The notes under the pieces were generated by a model. It was not told the origin of the DNA. It did not search any database and worked only from the letters and a program-made list of their open reading frames with translations. From positions 1-8,394 of the forward strand of contig DAIDJX010000141.1 of assembly GCA_027451165.1 (NCBI GenBank): a stretch of 8,394 nt of DNA, read 5' to 3'. Each line of letters begins with the position of its first letter. The first letter of the stretch is position 1. Shown here in pieces: positions 1 through 6,010 of this stretch. The translations under genes and the position numbers were made by a program. The stretch is from Prolixibacteraceae bacterium. Its GTDB lineage: Bacteria; Bacteroidota; Bacteroidia; Bacteroidales; Prolixibacteraceae.

Positions 1-90
1 AATAAACGAAACTTGAATAACCCATAAAAAAATAGGAAAAAAAGGAAAATCAATGACACTGCAGGCCAATGACATCAGTCAATCGGAACC

Positions 91-160
91 TGAAACCTGA
101 CACCTGAAACCTGACACCTGAAACTTGAAACCTGAAACCTGAAACCTGAAACCTGAAACC
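91..160. repeat. 7-bp tandem repeat array, ten units of TGAAACC
   Basis: Ten head-to-tail heptamers fill these 70 bases without interruption. The consensus is TGAAACC; units 2 and 4 are TGACACC and unit 5 is TGAAACT, while the five units nearest the gene are identical. Degenerate partial units flank it (GGAACC before, TGG after). The array ends 8 bases from the stop codon of the minus-strand GH16 gene, so it lies in that gene's 3' untranslated region if the transcript continues. On the other strand it reads as GGTTTCA repeats and is open in some frames, giving an apparent FQVSGFR-type peptide that I regard as an artefact. There is no spacer structure, so it is not a CRISPR array. Its function is unknown. 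Confidence 0.95.
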
Positions 161-168
161 TGGAATTA

Positions 169-1350
169 TTACTGGTACACCCGGATGTAATCCACAACCA
201 TCCTTTGCGGAAACTGCGTTGTATTGTCAGGATTTCCCGGCCAGTTGCCACCGACAGCGACATTCATGATGAAAAAGTGGGGTTTGTCAAATGGATACTC
301 ACCTCCGGTTATCTCATCTTTCCGAAGGGAAAAGTAGGGAGAATTGTCCAGCAGTATGGTCAGTTTATCAGCGGTCCACAAAAGACTGAATACATGGAAT
401 TGCTCATAAAAATGGCCGGAAGAAAGCATGATATTACCACCCTTGTAAATATGGTTGTCCCATTTTGGTCCCCAGTGCAGGGTACCATACACTTTGCTGG
501 TTTCATGCCCGAGATATTCCATAATGTCAATTTCACCACATGCAGGCCAGCCTGCCTGACTGATGTTGTTTCCCAGCATCCAGAGTGCCGGCCAGATCCC
601 TTTTCCAGAGGGCAACTTTGCCCGGATATCTATACGCCCGTAAGTAAAAGTCTTTTTATCCTTTGAAATGATTCTGGCTGAAGTATAGGCATTGCTGCCC
701 GACTGTTCCTTTCTGGCTTCAATAACCAGATACCCCCCGGAAAGGAAAGCGTTTTTTTCTGAAGTTGTGTAATTCTGCAGTTCATTGTTACCCCACCCTG
801 TTCCTCCGGTTTCATGGATCCAGGCTGCCGGATTCAAAAACTTACCGTTGAATTCCTCATTCCAGACCAGGTTCATCCCGGAATAAGTTGCCGGTGCCAC
901 AAAACCTTTTCCATCCACGGGAAACCAGGTACCATCATTGAGGATGGTGCCCGGAGCTTTGCTCATTTCCCCGGTTTTTGCATTTTCCGGTGCTGTCAGC
1001 TCCACAAAAAACATAAGGTCATCCTGCCGCAAACTGTCCGGTAAAACAGTCACTTCAATTTCACCGGTGCTTTGACCGGCAGGAATTGTCAGGGTGCCAG
1101 AAGCGACTATAAAATCCTTTCCACCTTTGGCTGTCTCTTCGAGGGTTTGATACTTGACCTTGATCTCTTTTACAGGGACCGGGGTGACATCCACCGTAAA
1201 CCGGAATATTGTATTCTGCTTCGAATCACGGTTCTGTATGACCCCCCGAAGGTTCAGAACCGGCACTCCGGGTTCAGCAGCAGGCTCACTGCAACCGTTG
1301 GAAGTAACAGCTATCAAAGAGATCAGCAGAACAAAGAGCGTTTTTTTCAT
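169..1350 (-). CDS. Calx-beta + GH16 endo-beta-1,3-glucanase (laminarinase-like) lipoprotein
   Basis: 393 residues, predicted to hydrolyse internal beta-1,3-glucan (laminarin-type) bonds by a retaining mechanism. Residues 1-20 form a lipoprotein signal: MKK, a hydrophobic stretch, then a slightly degenerate lipobox SNGC with lipid-bearing Cys20, followed by the acidic linker SEPAAEP. A Calx-beta domain spans about 30-140 (GGKDF at 76-80, TLTIPAGQ, ending TILNDG). The GH16 domain covers about 150-393: WNEEFNG, the substrate-cleft motif GWGNNELQNYT (185-195), WPALWMLG, and the catalytic signature GEIDIMEYLG with Glu273 as likely nucleophile, Asp275 as helper and Glu278 as acid/base. NVAVGGNWPG and the final VDYIRVYQ strand complete the fold, so the enzyme looks full length and active. 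The laminarin specificity is inferred from family resemblance; other beta-glucans are possible. The start is ATG after an A-rich leader. No SusC/SusD genes are visible beside it. Confidence 0.93.
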   Translation of the reverse strand: MKKTLFVLLISLIAVTSNGCSEPAAEPGVPVLNLRGVIQNRDSKQNTIFRFTVDVTPVPVKEIKVKYQTLEETAKGGKDFIVASGTLTIPAGQSTGEIEVTVLPDSLRQDDLMFFVELTAPENAKTGEMSKAPGTILNDGTWFPVDGKGFVAPATYSGMNLVWNEEFNGKFLNPAAWIHETGGTGWGNNELQNYTTSEKNAFLSGGYLVIEARKEQSGSNAYTSARIISKDKKTFTYGRIDIRAKLPSGKGIWPALWMLGNNISQAGWPACGEIDIMEYLGHETSKVYGTLHWGPKWDNHIYKGGNIMLSSGHFYEQFHVFSLLWTADKLTILLDNSPYFSLRKDEITGGEYPFDKPHFFIMNVAVGGNWPGNPDNTTQFPQRMVVDYIRVYQ

Positions 1351-1380
1351 TTTTCAGGATTTTCATGTAACAAAAAATCA

Positions 1381-1411
1381 GGTGAATGAACAAATAAAAC
1401 AATTATTCACC
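1381..1411. repeat. imperfect inverted repeat in the GH16 leader region
   Basis: Arms GGTGAAT (1381-1387) and ATTCACC (1405-1411) are exact reverse complements separated by 17 AT-rich bases; the next two positions pair as well if a G-T wobble is allowed. If transcription begins 5-9 bases after the possible -7 box, the dyad forms the very 5' end of the GH16 mRNA, where it could be a stabilising stem or an operator. The evidence is positional only. Confidence 0.45.
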
Positions 1412-1416
1412 ACGAA

Positions 1417-1424
1417 CAAAAATA
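1417..1424 (-). promoter_or_regulatory. possible -7 box for the GH16 gene
   Basis: Read on the minus strand this is TATTTTTG, a full match to the Bacteroidota -7 consensus TAnnTTTG. It lies 66 bases upstream of the GH16 start codon, which would give a leader of about 60 bases. No TTG is visible at the expected -33 position; a palindrome occupies that place instead. The match is short and the region AT-rich, so chance is possible. Confidence 0.35.
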
Positions 1425-1428
1425 TTTA

Positions 1429-1448
1429 TTTTTATACCGGTATAAAAA
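1429..1448. promoter_or_regulatory. 20-bp perfect palindrome, candidate operator
   Basis: TTTTTATACCGGTATAAAAA is identical to its own reverse complement over 20 bases, centred on ACCGGT. With no loop it suits a dimeric DNA-binding protein better than an RNA hairpin. It lies where the -33 element of the possible GH16 promoter would be and upstream of the AI-2E-family gene, so a bound protein could affect either gene. No regulator is encoded in the window, and I cannot assign the site to a known family. Confidence 0.5.
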
Positions 1449-1475
1449 AGAAAAGGATCTTCCTTTAACCAGGAT

Positions 1476-1521
1476 AATCCGAAATCTCAAATCCGAAATC
1501 TCAAATCCGAAATCCGAAATC
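1476..1521. repeat. 7-bp tandem repeat array, AATCCGA type, abutting the AI-2E-family gene
   Basis: Six complete heptamers and a partial seventh: AATCCGA, AATCTCA, AATCCGA, AATCTCA, AATCCGA, AATCCGA, AATC. The alternating first four units give a 14-bp higher-order period. The array ends 5 bases before the ATG at 1527, so it occupies the place of a ribosome-binding site and much of the leader. It has the same unit length as the array on the far side of the GH16 gene but an unrelated unit sequence. Unit-number changes would shift promoter-to-start spacing by multiples of 7 without altering a reading frame. Confidence 0.93.
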
Positions 1522-1526
1522 AGTAA

Positions 1527-2636
1527 ATGATGAAACAAATACTTAAATACACAGGCTACATTTTGTTGATAGCGGCGGCCGGTTACCTTCTCTGGCGTTT
1601 TTATTACATCATCGGATGGGTACTCATGGCTGCTGTTTTGTCATTCGTAGGCCAGCCACTCGTGAAATTCTTTGACCGGCTGCACATCCGCCGGTTCAGA
1701 CTGCCACATTCGATGAGCGCCCTGCTGGCATTATTGGTAATCGTCATCATCTGTTTCGGATTGGTAGCCATCTTTATTCCGCTGATTATCAACCAGGCTG
1801 AAACCATAGCCAGAATTGATGTCAACGGGCTTGCCCTCCAACTGGAAGGCCCCTTGCATTGGCTGGACGAGAAACTACATCAATTCGGGGCGATTCCGGA
1901 GGGGCAGACCATGCAGGACTTCGTAGTAACCCGGGTAAAATCTGTGATTAATTTCCAGAGCATTGGTGGTGCGCTGGGCGGGTTTATTAGTGCAGCCGGT
2001 AACCTCTTTGTCGGCTTTTTTGCCATCCTCTTCATCGCTTTCTTTTTCCTGAAAGACGAGACCATGTTCCAGGAAGGGGTGAAACTGCTGGTGCCGGAAA
2101 AACACAACGACACCACTAACAAGGTACTGGAAGATTCCAAGAACCTCCTGATCCGTTATTTTATCGGTATTTTCCTTGAAGTGCTGGGGGTTATGTCGCT
2201 CATTACCATAGGACTATGGATTTTTGGTATTAAAAATGCCTTACTGATCGGTTTTTTCGGAGGGATTATGAACATCATTCCCTACCTCGGTCCATTTATC
2301 GGCACGATCATCGGCATCTCCCTTGGGATCACATCTACGCTTGCCTTTGGGAATTACGGAGAACTGTTTCCGGAAATCCTGAAAATGCTGGGAGTATTTC
2401 TGGCGGTCAATTTTATTGACAACAATATTCTGGTTCCGGTTATTTATTCCAGAAGTGTGAAATCGCACCCCCTGGAAATTTTCATTGTCATTATTATGGG
2501 CGGTGGAATAGCCGGTTTGCCGGGAATGCTGCTGGCAGTTCCGGTTTACACCATTCTCCGGGTTATCGCCAGGGAGTTTTTTCAGGAATTCCGGGTAATT
2601 AAAAAGCTAACGGAATCGATGAAAGAAGACGGGTAA
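1527..2636 (+). CDS. AI-2E family transporter (PerM/YdiK-like membrane protein)
   Basis: 369 residues, of usual length for the family. It is a polytopic inner-membrane protein with hydrophobic segments at about 9-23, 29-43, 63-88, 155-176, 209-234, 237-272, 285-296 and 313-346. Family hallmarks in the C-terminal half are NIIPYLGPFIG (249-259), DNNILVPVIYSRSVKSHPLE (298-317) and the Gly-rich GGGIAGLPGMLLAVPVY (325-341). The hydrophilic stretch at 90-140 is the usual soluble insertion. The family was named after autoinducer-2 export by TqsA, but its members include Na+/H+ antiporters and many proteins of unknown substrate, so the substrate here cannot be stated. Two ATG codons are adjacent (1527 and 1530); either could serve. 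No Shine-Dalgarno sequence is present, and the heptad array lies directly upstream. The gene is monocistronic, diverging from the GH16 gene and converging on the beta-barrel gene. Confidence 0.92.
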   Translation: MMKQILKYTGYILLIAAAGYLLWRFYYIIGWVLMAAVLSFVGQPLVKFFDRLHIRRFRLPHSMSALLALLVIVIICFGLVAIFIPLIINQAETIARIDVNGLALQLEGPLHWLDEKLHQFGAIPEGQTMQDFVVTRVKSVINFQSIGGALGGFISAAGNLFVGFFAILFIAFFFLKDETMFQEGVKLLVPEKHNDTTNKVLEDSKNLLIRYFIGIFLEVLGVMSLITIGLWIFGIKNALLIGFFGGIMNIIPYLGPFIGTIIGISLGITSTLAFGNYGELFPEILKMLGVFLAVNFIDNNILVPVIYSRSVKSHPLEIFIVIIMGGGIAGLPGMLLAVPVYTILRVIAREFFQEFRVIKKLTESMKEDG

Positions 2637-2739
2637 ACCGGAGCTGTTACGGAGAACAATATAAACACAAATGGGAACCATCAATACTGATCGTTCCCAT
2701 TTTACTGCTGTTGCCTGATCTGGTCAACGCCGGTTTACC
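2632..2739. repeat. long-range inverted repeat enclosing the terminator hairpin
   Basis: GGTAAACCGG (2632-2641, including the AI-2E-family stop codon TAA at 2634-2636) is the exact reverse complement of CCGGTTTACC (2730-2739). The pair encloses the 2669-2702 hairpin, so the RNA could close into a larger nested structure. The arms are 88 bases apart. Ten matched bases at that range are more than I would expect in most 100-base regions, but coincidence is not excluded. Confidence 0.4.
2669..2702. terminator. hairpin between convergent genes, probable bidirectional terminator
   Basis: Arms AAATGGGAAC (2669-2678) and GTTCCCATTT (2693-2702) are perfect 10-bp reverse complements. Inside them, after one C-C mismatch, ATCA (2680-2683) pairs with TGAT (2688-2691) around an ATAC tetraloop. 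The AAAT/ATTT ends give A- and T-rich flanks in both directions: TTTT at 2700-2703 on the plus strand, and ATTTGTGTTTAT on the minus. It lies 33 bases after the AI-2E-family stop codon and 124 bases beyond the beta-barrel gene's stop. The U tract is short, so termination is likely rather than certain. Confidence 0.65.
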
Positions 2740-2825
2740 TTAAACAGGTTGTCTATCATCTGTTTATCGGAAATGCCTTTTATCACTTACCTGGTAACAT
2801 ATGGTTGATCAGAAATTCAAAAATT

Positions 2826-3455
2826 TTACAGAACAACCCCGACAGAAAGGCTAAGGCACTTGGTCCGGAAATCCTCAGGCTGACCTCCGATTTCTGAAAG
2901 TCCCATGTCATATTTCAAATCAAAACGGACTCGTTGGTTTTTTACAGCTGTCTGTAATCCAATTCCGAAGGTCAATCCCCAATCTGTATCCCTGGAATTT
3001 TTTGTAACAAATACAGTGGTTGATTCACCTGAGGCTGTGCTCTTTTCATTGTCTAACGCAAAAGCAACATAAGGACCGCCTGTAAAATAGAAAACAGATT
3101 TCCCGTTGCTGCTGATGGTTCCATCTCGGTATTGCAATTGAAGTGGAACCTGTAAGTAGTTGATTGAAAAATCTGTCTGTGTCGATACGCCCAACTGGGA
3201 TGTTTCATTGCTCCTGCCTTTCTTCAGATAATTGATTTCAGGCTGAATAGCAAAGAATTTGCTGACTGGCACTGTTGCAAAGACACCCGACAAATGGGAT
3301 AATATAATCTTATCATTATCAGCCAGGGCACCTTTCGCCGAAAATGTTGAAGCAGCCACCCCCTCTCTGATGCCGGCCATAACCTGGCCATGGGAAATGT
3401 TGGCGTGGAAGATTAAAGAGGTTAATCCGATGAAAATTAAACATTTTGTTTTCAT
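2826..3455 (-). CDS. PorT-like outer-membrane beta-barrel protein (OMP_b-brl_2 type)
   Basis: 209 residues, of usual length for this Bacteroidota family of small barrels. A Sec signal peptide occupies about 1-23 (MKTK, hydrophobic core LIFIGLTSLIF, probable cleavage after SHG or GQ). The mature part shows alternating amphipathic strands with family-typical phrases: VMAGIREGVAASTF (25-38), the FFAIQPEINYLKKG strand (67-80), INYLQVPLQLQYR (98-110), GGPYVAFAL (126-134), DWGLTFGIGLQ (158-168), RFDLKYDMGLSEI (177-189) and a terminal LSLSVGVVL strand. The barrel would sit in the outer membrane; its role is unknown, since such proteins are mostly uncharacterised. It lies 54 bases downstream of permease B on the same strand, with no terminator visible in that gap, so it may be on the efflux transcript or have its own promoter. 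The start is ATG; no Shine-Dalgarno sequence. Confidence 0.88.
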   Translation of the reverse strand: MKTKCLIFIGLTSLIFHANISHGQVMAGIREGVAASTFSAKGALADNDKIILSHLSGVFATVPVSKFFAIQPEINYLKKGRSNETSQLGVSTQTDFSINYLQVPLQLQYRDGTISSNGKSVFYFTGGPYVAFALDNEKSTASGESTTVFVTKNSRDTDWGLTFGIGLQTAVKNQRVRFDLKYDMGLSEIGGQPEDFRTKCLSLSVGVVL

Positions 3456-3509
3456 GATCTAATTTGTTGAATTTTAAAATATTGAATAAAAATTAAACTT
3501 TCGTGGTAC

Positions 3510-4796
3510 TTAATTAATGGTTGTTATAGTGTTTGACAGACCAACGGCATCTTTGCCGGATTCCGCTGTTCTAAGCCGGCAGCTCCTGATTTGCCAGGCA
3601 TAAGCGATTAGGGTGGTTACAAAATAGATGGCAGCCAGAATCCAGAGGCTGATGTACTCGAAACTGATCTGGCGAAGTGTGGCTCCCATGGAATTTATCT
3701 TGAGATAACCCTGAATACCATGTGTTGCAGGAAATAGCCAACTGATTGCCAGCCAGAAAGAAGGCATATTTGACCGGGGCCATGAAAATCCGCTGATGAA
3801 CAGCAATATCAGAGAAAAGAAAAGGAAAAACACCATACCGGTTTCCCTGTTCCTCATAAATACCGAAACAGTCATGGAAAAAAATATGGTAGCCAGCAGA
3901 AAAGGTATAGCCATCCCGATCAGAGCGACCGGCTGGCCAATATGGGGAAGGTTGAAAAGGCGGGGGATAACACCCAGAATATAGGCTGTCAGCACAGCAT
4001 AGAGGGAAAAATAACATATACTCTTGCCGGTTATTAATTGGAGCAGGTGTCGTTTTTTACTATCAACCGGTAAAAGGGACCGGAACCGGTTTTCTTCGCG
4101 GGCGGTTCCTGCAAGCATACTTATTCCAAAAAATAACGTTTGATGGAGGATCAGGATCAACACAGCAGGCATCAGGAAGCTGGCAAAGCCCATACCGTTG
4201 TTATACAGGATATTATCCTCAAAAGTCATTGGATGAACAGATACCTCCGCACTTTTTCCAGCAATCCCTGCTGCATGGAGACGCTCCACTTCAATCTTTT
4301 CTCCTGTATTTAAAACTGCGTAGTTCGTGGCCAGGGTCATGGCTCTATAATACAAAAAAGAACTCATATCACAATAGGTAGAAATGGTAGCCTGCTCCAT
4401 CCGGTTTATTTTTTCGGAATAATCTTCGGGAACATAAATCACCCCATGAATTTCACGCCGCTCAAAAGCACATTTTGCCTGTTCCAGGTTATCAAATAAA
4501 ACAGCAACTTTCAATTCCGGAGTAGCATCCATTTTTCTGATCAGTTCACGGGATCTCACGGAATGGGAATGATCTACCACAGCCACAGGAACATCATACA
4601 AGGTCTCATTCTTGTAAAGGGTACAATACAAAAGGGGATAGATTAGTGACGCCCCGACGAAAATGATCAGTACCCCTGAGTCCCGGAAAACAAGTCTGTA
4701 TTCCTTAAGGGTTATGGTGAGCGTATCTTTGATTGCTTTGGAGAGCCTTACTACAAACAGCATTCGCTGTTTTATATATTGAATCAGGGCCTTCAT
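3510..4796 (-). CDS. ABC-2 type transporter permease B (YhhJ/YbhR-like)
   Basis: 428 residues with the layout of the ABC2_membrane_3 family: a cytoplasmic N-terminus with a coupling-type amphipathic stretch (about 20-40), TM1 at about 41-60, a periplasmic domain at about 62-200 (VAVVDHSHSVRSRELIRKMD at 71-90, GVIYVPEDY at 118-126), then TM segments near 203-228, 258-277, 289-314, 319-338 and 380-400. SGFSWPRSNMP (335-345) and LFPATHGIQGYLKINSMG (354-371) are typical of the YhhJ/YbhR branch. The periplasmic domain resembles that of permease A (VVD, SR-LIR, DAT, VPE in the same order), so the two are paralogous half-transporters that probably pair. The ATG overlaps permease A's TGA stop in an ATGA, implying translational coupling. 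The cargo is not deducible; drugs or lipophilic compounds are usual in the family. The last 25 residues are polar and poorly conserved in appearance. Confidence 0.9.
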   Translation of the reverse strand: MKALIQYIKQRMLFVVRLSKAIKDTLTITLKEYRLVFRDSGVLIIFVGASLIYPLLYCTLYKNETLYDVPVAVVDHSHSVRSRELIRKMDATPELKVAVLFDNLEQAKCAFERREIHGVIYVPEDYSEKINRMEQATISTYCDMSSFLYYRAMTLATNYAVLNTGEKIEVERLHAAGIAGKSAEVSVHPMTFEDNILYNNGMGFASFLMPAVLILILHQTLFFGISMLAGTAREENRFRSLLPVDSKKRHLLQLITGKSICYFSLYAVLTAYILGVIPRLFNLPHIGQPVALIGMAIPFLLATIFFSMTVSVFMRNRETGMVFFLFFSLILLFISGFSWPRSNMPSFWLAISWLFPATHGIQGYLKINSMGATLRQISFEYISLWILAAIYFVTTLIAYAWQIRSCRLRTAESGKDAVGLSNTITTIN

Positions 4797-5974
4797 TTCG
4801 TCAGATATTCCGGTTTAACAGCTGCCTTCCCGATCCTGCGGAGAACAAGCACGGGCAATAACAGGAAACAAGCCAGAACGATGAACCAGAGGAAATAATT
4901 CTGGAACGGTGAACCATTCAGCGCAATGTTCCCATAAATCAGGAAATAATACCTGATCGGAAAAAGCCATGAAAATATCTGGACGGAAGGTGGCATGGCT
5001 TCCACAGGGAAAGTGAATCCGGCATAAGTGAATCCCAATAACCCATAAAATGCTCCAAGACTGATGGCATCCCGCAAAACCGGCAGCAACCCGATGAAAA
5101 ATATACCAACTGCCTGTGAAGCTATTACATACAGGAAGGTTGCAAAACACATAAGCCACATGCTTCCCCAAAGAGGATATTGCAGGTACCGGTATAGTAG
5201 AAAATTCATGGCAATTCCCAGCAGAGTGAAAAGAAGAGTGTAGGGCAGTATTTTACCGGCCAGTGCAATGATCCGGGAGTTCCCGGCCGTCCTGATCCAG
5301 TCAGGCCCGGTCTTCTCCTTTAATTCCATGCCTATGGAAAAAATGGTGATCATGATGATCATCAGCTGCATCACACCAGGCAATAACAAATTGATCAGGT
5401 AAATACCATAATTAGCCCATGGATTGCCAATCAAGTGAGCATCAATGGCTACAGGCTGAATAGCAGCCATCTGCAAATTTTCTTCAGTTATACCTCTGGA
5501 TTCGAGGATATTCTGCTTCACTTTTGCCCCTGTCAGATGGCCCATAAATGACAAATCTTTCAGTGACAATGATCCTGGAATGAGGTAAGTGTCATTCACG
5601 TAAAAGGTAGCTGCAGGCTGGAGTCCCGACTGGAGGTTCCTTTCGAATCCCTCCGGAATTACCACAAATGAATAGATCTCCCCTTTTTGCATTTGCTCAC
5701 GGGCTTCGGAATAGCTGGAACAATGACTGACCACCTTGGTTTGGGCTGTCGCGTCCAGATTGCGGATCAAGGTTCGCGATAAGGCGGATTGATCCAAATC
5801 GACCACTCCGGCAGGCAGGGTATTGGGCCAGCCTTCTTCCATAAGGGTCAGGAAGAACACGCTGCAGAAAATCATCACCAGGGCAGGCCCCAGAAAATAG
5901 ACCGGCCGTTCTGAAATCCTCTTAAATTCCCGTTTCCAGCTGTTTTTTAAACTGATTCTACTTTTGTAAAACAT
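4793..5974 (-). CDS. ABC-2 type transporter permease A (YbhS/YhhJ-like)
   Basis: 393 residues, the first of two tandem permeases. A basic cytoplasmic N-terminus (KREFKRISERP) leads into TM1 at about 26-46, then a periplasmic domain at about 47-188 (AGVVDLDQSALSRTLIRNLD at 55-74, FVVIPEGFERNL at 103-114, NDTYLIPG at 127-134), then TM segments near 189-214, 237-261, 269-294, 300-322 and 359-378. FTFPVEAMPPSVQIFSWLFPIRYY (320-343) is the conserved family segment before the last TM. It would form the inner-membrane pore with permease B. There is no ATP-binding domain in the protein: I see no Walker A or LSGGQ motif. The start is ATG, 36 bases after the HlyD stop, with no Shine-Dalgarno sequence. 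The tight spacing places it in the TolC-HlyD operon. Confidence 0.9.
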   Translation of the reverse strand: MFYKSRISLKNSWKREFKRISERPVYFLGPALVMIFCSVFFLTLMEEGWPNTLPAGVVDLDQSALSRTLIRNLDATAQTKVVSHCSSYSEAREQMQKGEIYSFVVIPEGFERNLQSGLQPAATFYVNDTYLIPGSLSLKDLSFMGHLTGAKVKQNILESRGITEENLQMAAIQPVAIDAHLIGNPWANYGIYLINLLLPGVMQLMIIMITIFSIGMELKEKTGPDWIRTAGNSRIIALAGKILPYTLLFTLLGIAMNFLLYRYLQYPLWGSMWLMCFATFLYVIASQAVGIFFIGLLPVLRDAISLGAFYGLLGFTYAGFTFPVEAMPPSVQIFSWLFPIRYYFLIYGNIALNGSPFQNYFLWFIVLACFLLLPVLVLRRIGKAAVKPEYLTK

Positions 5975-6010
5975 GACAGTTTCAGATTGTGTAGACGTCC
6001 AGAATGCATC

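Noticed and set aside
51..74. Direct repeat CAATGACA (51-58 and 67-74)
   Set aside because: Two 8-base copies in a short AT-rich edge region; no gene or known site to tie it to.
91..160. CRISPR array
   Set aside because: Units are 7 bp and directly adjacent, with no spacers and no cas genes.
75..263. Minus-strand open frame of 62 codons running through the heptad array
   Set aside because: It exists because the GGTTTCA repeat has no stop in that frame, and it overlaps the C-terminus of the GH16 gene; the FQVSGFR-type peptide is a repeat translation.
205..666. Plus-strand open frame of 153 codons opposite the GH16 gene
   Set aside because: It is antisense to the conserved catalytic domain, has Cys/Arg/His-rich composition and shows no recognisable domain.
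1527..2636. Reading the AI-2E family name as evidence for quorum sensing
   Set aside because: The family is functionally mixed, and there is no luxS or lsr gene in view; the substrate is left open.
2741..2766. Dyad TAAACAG/CTGTTTA with a 12-base loop as a terminator of the beta-barrel gene
   Set aside because: The stem is only 7 mostly A-T pairs and no T tract follows on the minus strand; the 2669-2702 hairpin is a far better candidate.
3488..3495. TAATTTTT (minus strand) as a -7 box for the beta-barrel gene
   Set aside because: It lacks the final G of TAnnTTTG, has no TTG at the -33 distance, and the region is so AT-rich that such matches are expected.
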